From contig DAOSMC010000005.1 in NCBI GenBank assembly GCA_035369485.1, positions 1 to 25,745 on the forward strand: DNA of 25,745 bases. The letters are read 5' to 3'. A program made the position numbers and the translations under genes. This document shows, piece after piece, positions 1-6,292 of this stretch. The notes below the pieces were generated by a model. The model did not search any database, was not told where the DNA came from, and was given only the letters and a program-made list of their open reading frames with translations. The stretch is from JAQVHD01 sp035369485 (lineage in GTDB: Bacteria; Patescibacteriota; Minisyncoccia; UBA6257; JAAZHW01). How positions within the stretch are numbered: the stretch's first letter is position 1; each line of letters opens with the position of its first letter.

Positions 1-1
1 T

Positions 2-1186
2 ACTTATCAAGAGCTTCAAAAACAAATTGATGCCAAAAAACAAACGCTTAATAATCTAATTGAACAGCAGCAATTTTATAATGCGGAACTTGAAAAAACA
101 CAAGGAACGAAAAGAACTTTAAACAATGAGTTGAATCAAATTCAAAAAAATCTTGATAATATCAATTTCAAAATAAAAATTAATGAGGTGCAGATCGAAA
201 AATTAAATTTGGAATTAGAACAATTACAAATGGATATTGGCAATACCAATAATGAAATGGAAATAAAAAAGGGTGTTTTGGCACAAAACCTCCAGCAATT
301 ATATGAAAAAAATCGTGAATTAACGCCATTGGTTATTGTATTAAAAAATCAAAAAATATCGGATGCTTTTACAGAAGTAAATAATATTCAGCAAATTAGT
401 GAGAGTTTAAAAATTTCTTTAGATGAATTAAATAATTTAAAAATAGCGCTTGCTGATCGCAAAAACGAAGCAGAGCAAAAAAAAGAAGAATTAGAACAAA
501 CTAAAATACAATTAAATAATCAAAAGGCTATTGCTTTAAATCTGCAAGAAGAGAAAAAAACATTACTCAGCAAAACCAAAAATCAAGAAAAAAATTACCA
601 GACTCTTTTGAGTAATCTAGAAAAGCAAAGAGCGGAAATTGAATTAGAGGTTTCGCGATTGGAAGAAGCATTAAAAGCTCAAATTGATCCTTCGGCATTA
701 CCGAGTGCTCGAGCGGGTTTGTTATTATGGCCTATCAAAAATGCTGTTATTACTCAAAAATATGGCGCTACAAGTGATTCTCAGTATTTTTATAATCAAG
801 GAAAATACAAAACGCCTTCTCACAATGGTATTGATATTAAAGCAAGCGTTGGAACGCCAGTTTATGCAGCAGAAGATGGGGAGGTTGTAGCAACAGGAAA
901 TCAAGATTTATATTGCTACAAGGGTTCTTATGGTCGTTTTGTTGTTATTAGGCATTATAACAATTTAACAACTCTTTATGCTCATCTCTCCTTGATTGCT
1001 GTAAAAAAAGGTGATATCGTAAAAAGAGGGGAAATTATCGGTTATAGCGGAAATTCTGGATTTACTACCGGGCCCCACCTTCATTTTACCGTTTATTTTT
1101 CCCCAACTTTTCAAATGAGTAAAAGTTCTTCCTGCGGCCCAATGCCAATCGGTGGATCTGTTAATCCATTACCGTATTTAGAATAA
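2..1186 (+). CDS. M23 family murein hydrolase with N-terminal coiled coil, 5' partial
   Basis: Secreted or envelope-bound peptidoglycan hydrolase or hydrolase activator of the EnvC/NlpD type; the 5' end is cut off by the window. The frame is open from base 2, so the TTG at 131 is internal and not a start. Counting residues from 131, positions 1 to about 185 are a Glu/Lys/Gln/Leu-rich coiled coil. The rest is an M23 (LytM) domain with the zinc and catalytic set: H231 and D235 in HNGIDI, Y283-A-H285, and H316-L-H318 in GPHLHF. All metal ligands are present, so it could be an active endopeptidase, unlike EnvC, which has lost them. Any signal peptide lies upstream of the window. In this family the coiled coil usually docks to a membrane partner; no FtsEX genes are visible here. 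The next gene begins about 70 bp downstream with no terminator between. Confidence 0.9.
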   Translation, partial: TYQELQKQIDAKKQTLNNLIEQQQFYNAELEKTQGTKRTLNNELNQIQKNLDNINFKIKINEVQIEKLNLELEQLQMDIGNTNNEMEIKKGVLAQNLQQLYEKNRELTPLVIVLKNQKISDAFTEVNNIQQISESLKISLDELNNLKIALADRKNEAEQKKEELEQTKIQLNNQKAIALNLQEEKKTLLSKTKNQEKNYQTLLSNLEKQRAEIELEVSRLEEALKAQIDPSALPSARAGLLLWPIKNAVITQKYGATSDSQYFYNQGKYKTPSHNGIDIKASVGTPVYAAEDGEVVATGNQDLYCYKGSYGRFVVIRHYNNLTTLYAHLSLIAVKKGDIVKRGEIIGYSGNSGFTTGPHLHFTVYFSPTFQMSKSSSCGPMPIGGSVNPLPYLE

Positions 1187-1205
1187 AAAATGCCTATTTT
1201 ATAAA

Positions 1206-1242
1206 AAATTGTGCGACATATTTAATTAAAATTGTGCGACAT
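1206..1242 (+). repeat. two direct repeats AAATTGTGCGACATA, 22-bp period
   Basis: Identical 15-base copies lie at 1206-1220 and 1228-1242, just before the start codon at 1257. A 22-bp period is about two helical turns, which would suit a regulator bound to one DNA face. The core GTGCGACA recurs as an inverted pair at 1943-1976, beyond the same gene. The function is inferred only. Confidence 0.6.
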
Positions 1243-1256
1243 AAAAATTTAATCAT

Positions 1257-1813
1257 ATGTTCCAAAAATCCAAAAGTTCAATTTTAATAAGTATCGGCAT
1301 TTTAATAATAGCAAGTTTTGTTTTTGTGCCGTCGGTTTTAGCTGAAGATAATAATGCTAACCAATCAATATTGCCAAATTTTTTACAAAATTTTATTAAA
1401 AACATGAGTCGGATTGCCGATGAAACAATTGTCCCAATCATTAATAAAACCGGCGTTGGAGATATTATTGCTGAGCCAATAAATACAGAAACTAANNNNN
1501 NNNNNNNNNNNNNNNNNNNNNNNNNNNNNNNNNNNNNNNNNNNNNNNNNNNNNNNNNNNNNNNNNNNNNNNNNNNNNNNNNNNNNNNNNNNNNNNTTAAT
1601 AAAACCGGCGTTGGAGATATTATTGCTGAGCCAATAAATACAGAAACTAATGAAAGTTTTCTTCAGAGGATTAAAGATTGGATGACTCAAACGTCTCAAA
1701 AAATTAACGAGTTGTTCCGTGTAGATATTGGCGTTGGTTTTGCTAAAATCATAGATCTTTTTACTTATGGATTTAATCAAGCGGTAGAATGGGTTGTAAA
1801 TTTATTCAAATAA
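1257..1813 (+). CDS. small secreted protein of unknown function, interrupted by a scaffold gap
   Basis: I do not recognise the family. The protein begins with a clear signal peptide or N-terminal anchor: Lys-rich start, a hydrophobic run at about residues 9-27, then VLA followed by an acidic Asn-rich stretch, which suits signal peptidase cleavage after the Ala. As written, the frame breaks because 100 Ns and a duplicated 55-base block separate the two halves: frame of 1257 before the gap, frame of 1649 after it. Removing the Ns and one copy of the block rejoins the halves in frame into a 133-residue protein ending at the TAA at 1811-1813. Its C-terminal half is amphipathic with several aromatic residues (for example FTYGFNQAVEWVVNLFK). 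It is flanked by GTGCGACA motifs and followed by a strong terminator, so it looks like a single-gene unit. Confidence 0.7.
1441..1650. other. scaffold gap of 100 N flanked by an identical 55-base block
   Basis: The Ns run from 1496 to 1595. The 55 bases before the gap (1441-1495) are identical to the 55 bases after it (1596-1650). An overlap of exactly 55 at contig ends, joined by a default 100-N spacer, is what a k=55 de Bruijn assembly leaves when two overlapping contigs are scaffolded without merging. Collapsing the overlap restores an open reading frame, which supports this reading over a true tandem repeat. Confidence 0.85.
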
Positions 1814-1832
1814 AATAGAATTTTAGAAGGGA

Positions 1833-1873
1833 GCCGGCAGCAATTTTCTTTGAAAATTGCTGCCGGCTTTTTT
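1833..1873 (+). terminator. strong intrinsic terminator
   Basis: A perfect 16-bp stem (1833-1848 with 1852-1867, starting GCCGGCAGC) with a 3-nt loop is followed by six Ts. It lies 20 bp after the stop of the small secreted protein gene and should end that transcript. Confidence 0.9.
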
Positions 1874-1942
1874 AACCCCAAAAAGCATTAAAAGGGGTGT
1901 TTTTATCAAACCTATAATAAAAATTAAAGGCTTAGTTTATTA

Positions 1943-1976
1943 TATGTGTCGCAAAATCTACCTTGTGCGACACATA
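1943..1976. repeat. inverted repeat TATGTGTCGCA / TGCGACACATA
   Basis: Perfect 11-bp arms at 1943-1953 and 1966-1976 flank a 12-base spacer. No T-run follows, so this is more like a protein-binding site or element end than a terminator. The arms contain the same GCGACA core as the direct repeats at 1206-1242. The surrounding stretch 1874-2120 has no convincing gene. Confidence 0.6.
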
Positions 1977-1992
1977 ACTAATAATAAAACAA

Positions 1993-2037
1993 GGCTTTTT
2001 TATTCTCCCCTCTATTAAGAGGGGTAGAAAAAACGCC
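1993..2037. repeat. imperfect hairpin with CCCCTCT/AGAGGGG core
   Basis: The core arms are 2007-2013 and 2018-2024 with loop ATTA. Flanking T-rich and A-rich tracts and GGC/GCC ends extend the symmetry from about 1993 to 2037 with gaps. It is neither followed by a clean T-run nor tied to a gene, and its role is unknown. Confidence 0.4.
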
Positions 2038-2041
2038 CTGG

Positions 2042-2082
2042 TTTGTGACAGAAATCTTCTTTAAAAAGATTTCTGTCACAAA
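2042..2082. repeat. perfect 17-bp inverted repeat
   Basis: The arms 2042-2058 (TTTGTGACAGAAATCTT) and 2066-2082 are exact reverse complements around a 7-base loop. There is no T-run on either side. It lies upstream of the promoter of the nuclease gene and inside the spurious 5' extension of that reading frame. It may be an operator, an RNA hairpin or a remnant of a small repeat element. Confidence 0.7.
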
Positions 2083-2120
2083 TAAGAACCTTTGTCGGCG
2101 AATATTTTGTTTTAAAATTT

Positions 2121-2149
2121 TTGATTTTTGTTTTTTGATTTTTTATAAT
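2121..2149 (+). promoter_or_regulatory. promoter for leaderless nuclease transcript
   Basis: The sequence shows TTGATT (2121-2126), a 17-bp spacer and TATAAT (2144-2149). Only six bases separate the -10 box from the ATG at 2156, so the start of transcription should fall at or next to the A of ATG. Confidence 0.7.
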
Positions 2150-2155
2150 ATCGTT

Positions 2156-3328
2156 ATGCATACCTCGTATACTTACCTAGAAGTTTTTGAAAATTGTCCC
2201 AAACGTTATGAATTTCAAATTATTGATAAAATTAAAGTTCCTAAAACTAAGGAACAATTTTTTGGCACACTCTTGCATCGGTGTTTAAAGTTTTTGTTTA
2301 GGAAAGCGCCTATCTACCCCACTCTTGATGAATTACTCGATTATTTTTCTATTCAATGGAAAGAAGCCGATAAAGTAAAATGGCGCGACCAAAAACAGAA
2401 GGAACTTTTTTTTAATGAGGGAAAAAGAATTCTGGAGGATTTTTATAAAAAAAATGTTCCTTCTCTTTCTATTCCGCTAGATTTAGAGGGTCGTTTTGAA
2501 GTAGAAATTGAAGATGAAGAAAATAATACCAAACATACTCTTGCTGGTTATATTGATCGCGTTGACAAAAGAGACGATGGCCAGTTTGAAATTATTGATT
2601 ACAAAACAGCCCAAAAAATGCCGGGTCAAAATACCTTAAAAAATAGTCTTCAATTAGCAATTTATACCTTAGGCTTCTTTAAAAAATGGCCCAACCTCAC
2701 AAGTTTAGATAATATTATTTTAACACTTTATTTTTTAAGACACGGTGAGAAATTATCCGATCGTCAAAGCGCTGATGAAATTGAATTAACTAAAAAACGT
2801 GTTTTGAAAGATATTCATGAAATCGAAAAAAATTATTTTCCTCCCATCCCCTCCCCTCTTTGTTCCTATTGTCCTTATCGACAAATTTGTCCCATGTGGT
2901 CACATCTCTATAAAAAAGATGTCGTGCCAGAAGAAAAAGAAGTTAATGCTTTAATTAAAGAATATTTTGCTACAAAGGATCAAATTGATCAACAGAAAGA
3001 AAAACTCAACATCATCAAAAAACAAATCAATGATTATGCTGAAAAGAAAGGTTTGGAACGCATTTTTGGCGAAGATGGCTATTTTGCCTATCACAATCAG
3101 GTTATCAAAGATTACGATACAGAACAATTAAAACACTTGTTGATGAACGCTGGATTGTGGCAGAGTGTTTCGGTATTAGATAAGAAAAAATTGGAAAAAC
3201 TGCTTAAAACCCTCCCGCCAGAATTAATCAAGCAAATTGAAAGCTTAGAAAAAATTAAAAACCGCAAAATTTTAAAAGCAGTTAAAAAAGATATTGAAAT
3301 AATTAAAAGCGAATTGCAAGAAGATTAG
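2156..3328 (+). CDS. RecB-like PD-(D/E)XK nuclease with four-Cys iron-sulfur signature
   Basis: Predicted single-domain exonuclease of the RecB/AddB-C-terminal/Cas4 superfamily, likely acting on DNA ends. Numbered from the ATG at 2156 (390 aa): C14 in the N-terminal ENCPKRYEF helix; H41 in FGTLLH; D134 in GYIDRVD; D148 and K150 in IIDYKT; Q166 in the QLAIYTLG motif; then C236, C239 and C245. One early and three late cysteines are the 4Fe-4S arrangement of AddB and Cas4. The C-terminal 120 residues are Lys/Glu-rich and mostly helical. The longer open frame back to 2045 would translate a hairpin and the promoter, so I reject it. No RecA-like helicase, AddA or cas gene is adjacent, so whether it works alone or with a distant helicase cannot be told from here. 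Confidence 0.85.
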   Translation: MHTSYTYLEVFENCPKRYEFQIIDKIKVPKTKEQFFGTLLHRCLKFLFRKAPIYPTLDELLDYFSIQWKEADKVKWRDQKQKELFFNEGKRILEDFYKKNVPSLSIPLDLEGRFEVEIEDEENNTKHTLAGYIDRVDKRDDGQFEIIDYKTAQKMPGQNTLKNSLQLAIYTLGFFKKWPNLTSLDNIILTLYFLRHGEKLSDRQSADEIELTKKRVLKDIHEIEKNYFPPIPSPLCSYCPYRQICPMWSHLYKKDVVPEEKEVNALIKEYFATKDQIDQQKEKLNIIKKQINDYAEKKGLERIFGEDGYFAYHNQVIKDYDTEQLKHLLMNAGLWQSVSVLDKKKLEKLLKTLPPELIKQIESLEKIKNRKILKAVKKDIEIIKSELQED

Positions 3329-3340
3329 AAGGTTTTGTTT

Positions 3341-3496
3341 TTATTCCGAACACTTCTCAATAACAATAGGTGTTTTTTGAACAAAATGAGTGGCGGTTAA
3401 ATAACCCAATGCAAAACTGGTTGTAACAATTAAAAACACAAAAACAGCTATAATAATTTCTCTTTTATTTTTTTCTAAAGCATTTTTGAGTTGCAT
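3341..3496 (-). CDS. 51-aa single-helix membrane peptide, CPR type
   Basis: Short minus-strand gene of 51 residues starting MQLKNALEKN and ending TPIVIEKCSE. Residues 1-12 are charged, about 14-34 form one transmembrane helix, and the tail carries the PIVIEKCS motif with a single Cys. The tail would be outside if the positive-inside rule holds. I associate short peptides ending in a similar IVIEKCS tail with CPR/Parcubacteria genomes, but I know of no assigned function. It converges on the nuclease gene with a 12-bp gap and is divergent from rpmA. There is no Shine-Dalgarno before the ATG, only an A/T run. The lone Cys and membrane anchor might suggest a partner in an envelope complex, but this is a guess. 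Confidence 0.65.
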   Translation of the reverse strand: MQLKNALEKNKREIIIAVFVFLIVTTSFALGYLTATHFVQKTPIVIEKCSE

Positions 3497-3575
3497 TTTT
3501 TTTAATTTTTTTTAAAATATCATCTAACAACTGTCGTATATTATTAGAATTATTTATATTATTTAATTCAAACTT

Positions 3576-3848
3576 ATGGCTCATACTCAATCCGGTGGTT
3601 CTACTAAATTAGGAAGAGATTCAGAAGCAAAGCGCTTAGGCGTTAAAATTTTTGGTGGTCAAAAGGTTAAAAAAGGCGCTATTATTGTTCGACAACGAGG
3701 AACAAAAATTCGAGCTGGTAAAAACGTTGGAATTGGCAAAGATCATACACTCTATGCATTAAAAAATGGAATCGTCCAATTTAGCGAAAAACAGAAAATT
3801 AATTTTGATGGTTCGAAAAAACGTATGAAAACAGTTTCCGTTCAATAG
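3576..3848 (+). CDS. rpmA: 50S ribosomal protein bL27
   Basis: Large-subunit protein whose N-terminal tail reaches the peptidyl transferase centre. The 90 residues match the family along their whole length: MAHTQSGGSTKLGRDSEAKR, then GVKIFGGQ, IIVRQRGTK, AGKNVGIGKDHTLYA and the C-terminal strand. The start is the Met of MAH, as in Gram-negative L27, with no cleavable N-terminal extension of the Firmicutes kind. rplU, its usual neighbour, is absent here; the gene stands alone between the 51-aa peptide gene (divergent) and rplI (convergent, 3-bp gap). No Shine-Dalgarno is visible; AT-rich -10-like strings lie at 3555-3567. Confidence 0.97.
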   Translation: MAHTQSGGSTKLGRDSEAKRLGVKIFGGQKVKKGAIIVRQRGTKIRAGKNVGIGKDHTLYALKNGIVQFSEKQKINFDGSKKRMKTVSVQ

Positions 3849-3851
3849 TTA

Positions 3852-4298
3852 TTATTCGGATAAAACATGAATTTTTAATTCAGTCTCAATTTCGGGACTG
3901 AATTTAATTTTTATCACATAATCCCCCACCTTCTTAATGTGCTCATCTAAAATAATCTGTTTTTCTTCAATTTTAATTCCACTCGTTTTTTCTAATTGCT
4001 TTGCAATGTCTTCTTTGGTAACAGAACCAAAAGTCTTGCCGCTTTTATCAGTTTTTAAGCGAAAATCGAGTGTTGTATTTTTAATTTTTTCAGCCCACTC
4101 TTTAAATAGTGCTTGGATTTTTTGATTTTTTAATTCTTCCTGTTTTTTTAAATTTTCAATTTCTTTAATTTTTTGAGAAGTCGCAGCCACTGCTAATTTT
4201 TTGGGAATCAAAAAATTAAGCGCATAGCCATCGGAAACGTTTTTAATATCGTATTTTTTCCCTAATTTAGGAATATTTTCCAAAAGAATTATTTTCAT
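3852..4298 (-). CDS. rplI: 50S ribosomal protein bL9
   Basis: Ribosomal protein at the base of the L1 stalk. It has the complete 148-residue two-domain form: N-terminal domain with KIILLENIPKLGKKYDIKNV and the NFLIPKKLA signature, a long Lys/Glu-rich connecting helix at about residues 42-75, and a C-terminal domain with FGSVTKEDIAKQL. It starts 2 bp after the stop of ctpA, so the two are probably co-transcribed, an unusual pairing since L9 is normally with rpsF and rpsR. bL9 is missing in several CPR groups such as Microgenomates and WWE3, so its presence narrows the likely lineage. Confidence 0.96.
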   Translation of the reverse strand: MKIILLENIPKLGKKYDIKNVSDGYALNFLIPKKLAVAATSQKIKEIENLKKQEELKNQKIQALFKEWAEKIKNTTLDFRLKTDKSGKTFGSVTKEDIAKQLEKTSGIKIEEKQIILDEHIKKVGDYVIKIKFSPEIETELKIHVLSE

Positions 4299-4300
4299 AA

Positions 4301-5638
4301 TTAACTCTCAATTTCATTTTTTAAAATTTCGATTGCCTTATCTAATTGAGGATCGCGATTAGATTCCCAGTCTTCTTCGGTCAGTTCTACTTCGTAATCT
4401 GGCGTAAGACCGACATCATTAATAATAGAACCGTTGGGCGTAAACCATTCGGCAATAGTAATTTTAATCATAGAATTATCCTCCAGAGGTAAAAGCGTCT
4501 GAACTGATCCTTTCCCAAAGGTTTTTGTTCCAACAATTTTTATATTACGATTATCTTTTAAAGCGCCAGCCAAAATTTCTGAGGCAGAAGCAGATCCTTC
4601 ATTCGTAATAATAACCATCGGTATATTAAGCAGGGCTTGATTACCTGAAGCTCGGAATAATTTTTCTCGATTATCATTTTCTCTTTCTCTTACCACTACA
4701 TCGCCTTTTTTTAAAAACCAGCCGGCAATATCAACTGAAATCTCTAAATAACCACCGGGATTATTACGTAAATCAAGAATTATTCCTGGCGATTTCTTCA
4801 TAATTATTTGAGTGGCAGCGCGATTAAATTCTTCCGTCGCATTTTCATTAAAATTTAGTAATTCCAAATGAGCAATATTGTTATCAAGAAAAGTTAATTT
4901 TACAGCCGGTACATTAATAATATCACGAACAATTGTAAAATCTTTTGGTTCATTAAAGCCTTCTCTCATAATAGTTAGAGTCACGTTTGTCCCCTTTTCT
5001 CCACGAATGAGCTTAACAGCTTCATCTAAAGTTAAACTATCAGTGGATGTTTGATCAATAGCAAGAATTTTATCACCGGCCCGAAGTCCTACTTCCCATG
5101 CCGGAGTTCCTTCCAACGGTGAAATAACTGTGATGCTGTTATTTTTTATTCCAATTTCAATACCAATTCCACTAAAATTACCACTGACATCTTCTGTAAA
5201 TTTTTTAGCATCATCTGGTTCAAAAAATACTGTGTAAGGATCTCCTAGCGAGTCTACCATACCCTTGATAGCTCCGTAAACCATTTTTTGATAATCTAGC
5301 TCATTGGCTTTAGCGTAGTATTCTTCCACATAACGCCAGGCGTCCCAAAAAAGCGAAAAATCAACATTTTGTGGCTTATTGGTTTCCAAATTTTTAACAC
5401 CGTGAATAAGGTTTATCGAAGGGTAAAACCTTTTCCCAATCTCAACGCCACTAATAAAAATTGCGCCTAAAATAATGGCACAAAGAATAATAATACCTCC
5501 TATTTTAACAATTCGTTTCCACGATAATTTATTTTTAGATTCTGTTTTTTTCTCTTTAGAATCGGACTCGATTTTCAGCTCATCAGATTCGTTTGCTAAT
5601 AATTTTTTTGAAGATTCCTCTGGTTTTTTAGAATTCAT
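4301..5638 (-). CDS. ctpA: S41 family C-terminal processing peptidase (CtpA-like), membrane anchored
   Basis: Envelope serine protease with a Ser/Lys dyad that trims C-termini or degrades mislocalised proteins. The 445 residues show a charged cytoplasmic N-terminus (1-42), a transmembrane helix (about 44-64), an S41 N-terminal region with LGDPYTVFF, a PDZ domain (about 155-230) with GIGIEIG, and the protease core. Catalytic residues are S351 in NEGSASASEI, K376 in GTKTFGKG and Q380; the Ser-to-Lys spacing of 25 and Lys-to-Gln spacing of 4 match the family. RNNPGG (291-296) is also typical. It has its own promoter about 12 bp upstream and leads into rplI with a 2-bp gap. Targets are unknown; peptidoglycan hydrolases such as the M23 protein in this window would be plausible, but that is inference. 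Confidence 0.95.
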   Translation of the reverse strand: MNSKKPEESSKKLLANESDELKIESDSKEKKTESKNKLSWKRIVKIGGIIILCAIILGAIFISGVEIGKRFYPSINLIHGVKNLETNKPQNVDFSLFWDAWRYVEEYYAKANELDYQKMVYGAIKGMVDSLGDPYTVFFEPDDAKKFTEDVSGNFSGIGIEIGIKNNSITVISPLEGTPAWEVGLRAGDKILAIDQTSTDSLTLDEAVKLIRGEKGTNVTLTIMREGFNEPKDFTIVRDIINVPAVKLTFLDNNIAHLELLNFNENATEEFNRAATQIIMKKSPGIILDLRNNPGGYLEISVDIAGWFLKKGDVVVRERENDNREKLFRASGNQALLNIPMVIITNEGSASASEILAGALKDNRNIKIVGTKTFGKGSVQTLLPLEDNSMIKITIAEWFTPNGSIINDVGLTPDYEVELTEEDWESNRDPQLDKAIEILKNEIES

Positions 5639-5650
5639 AGTAATAAAATT

Positions 5651-5678
5651 ATTATAACTTTTTATTTTGTCTTTGCAA
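5651..5678 (-). promoter_or_regulatory. promoter of ctpA-rplI
   Basis: On the minus strand, TTGCAA (5673-5678), a 16-bp spacer and TATAAT (5651-5656) precede the ctpA ATG by 12 bases. The predicted leader is only about 5-6 nt, too short for a Shine-Dalgarno. Confidence 0.65.
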
Positions 5679-5684
5679 TTCTAT

Positions 5685-6236
5685 TTAAGGACGCAAAGGA
5701 AATTTTTTTAAAGGAATATAAACCGCATGGGGTTTTTGTAATTGACTCTCCATTAAAACAAGTTCTTTGACTCGTAAACGCTCGGGAAATTCAATCGGTT
5801 GAAAACTGCATCTCATCGGATTAAAGCGAGCCAGCGTAATATGAATTTTTAATGATCTATTTTCTTTTTCAAAATTAATACCATTTTTTTCTAATTCTGA
5901 TTCTAAATCATTTTTGATATGCTCTAAAATCGGAGAGTTTTCGCCATTGAGCCAAATCATTCGACAATAATTTTCGTTAGGCGCTCCGGTAATATTATTA
6001 AAGTATAAATCAAAAATCGAATATCGAGCAAAAACATTTTCGGCTATTTCAATAATCTGAGGCAACTGATCCAAAGATACTGAACCTAAAAATAATAGCG
6101 TCAGATGCAGATTTTCTTTAGGAGTTAAATTAACTCGTTCAGGCAAGGGCATTTTTTTTAAAACAGCAACAAGTTTATCTTTAATATCTGCTGAAAGTTC
6201 AATAGCAAAAAATAATCTTAAATAATTATTTTTCAT
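5685..6236 (-). CDS. thpR: RNA 2',3'-cyclic phosphodiesterase (2'-5' RNA ligase family)
   Basis: Cytoplasmic 2H phosphoesterase of the ThpR/LigT family, which opens 2',3'-cyclic phosphates on RNA ends and in vitro can join tRNA halves. The two H-x-T-x motifs that form the active site are HLTLLFLG in the first half and HITLARF in the second, with FFAIEL near the start as is typical. From the chosen ATG at 6236 the protein is 183 residues, the usual size. I prefer this ATG over the one at 6245 because a TAGACA-N18-TAAAAT promoter would end seven bases before 6236 and would overlap the earlier ATG. It lies 46 bp upstream of ctpA on the same strand but ctpA has its own promoter. It is divergent from priA. 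Confidence 0.88.
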   Translation of the reverse strand: MKNNYLRLFFAIELSADIKDKLVAVLKKMPLPERVNLTPKENLHLTLLFLGSVSLDQLPQIIEIAENVFARYSIFDLYFNNITGAPNENYCRMIWLNGENSPILEHIKNDLESELEKNGINFEKENRSLKIHITLARFNPMRCSFQPIEFPERLRVKELVLMESQLQKPHAVYIPLKKFPLRP

Positions 6237-6243
6237 TCTCTTC

Positions 6244-6273
6244 ATTTTATCGCTATTTTTTATATTTGTCTAT
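6244..6273 (-). promoter_or_regulatory. promoter of thpR
   Basis: The minus strand has TAGACA (6268-6273), an 18-bp spacer and TAAAAT (6244-6249), with 7 bases to the ATG at 6236. It sits back to back with the priA promoter in a very short divergent region. Confidence 0.5.
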
Positions 6274-6280
6274 TTTTGAT

Positions 6281-6286
6281 TATAAT
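6281..6286 (+). promoter_or_regulatory. -10 box of the priA-like gene
   Basis: A perfect TATAAT ends six bases before the ATG at 6293, which suits a leaderless transcript. The -35 region is weak. Confidence 0.6.
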
Positions 6287-6292
6287 AAAATT

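Noticed and set aside
1253..1780. Minus-strand open frame across the gap
   Set aside because: It runs through the Ns and is a shadow of the secreted-protein gene, which has a real signal peptide on the plus strand.
1206..2082. Insertion sequence
   Set aside because: Repeats and hairpins are present but no transposase or its remains, and no target-site duplication could be identified.
2045..2155. Longer N-terminus for the nuclease
   Set aside because: It would translate a 17-bp inverted repeat and a good promoter, and the added residues are low-complexity Phe/Ile; the family begins at the HTSYTYLEVFENC segment.
2156..3328. Cas4 and a CRISPR locus
   Set aside because: The motif set is shared by AddB and other RecB-like nucleases, and there is no cas1, cas2 or repeat-spacer array in the window.
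3838..3861. Terminator between rpmA and rplI
   Set aside because: Only a weak TCCG/CGGA pairing with a long loop is seen; the genes converge with 3 bp between them.
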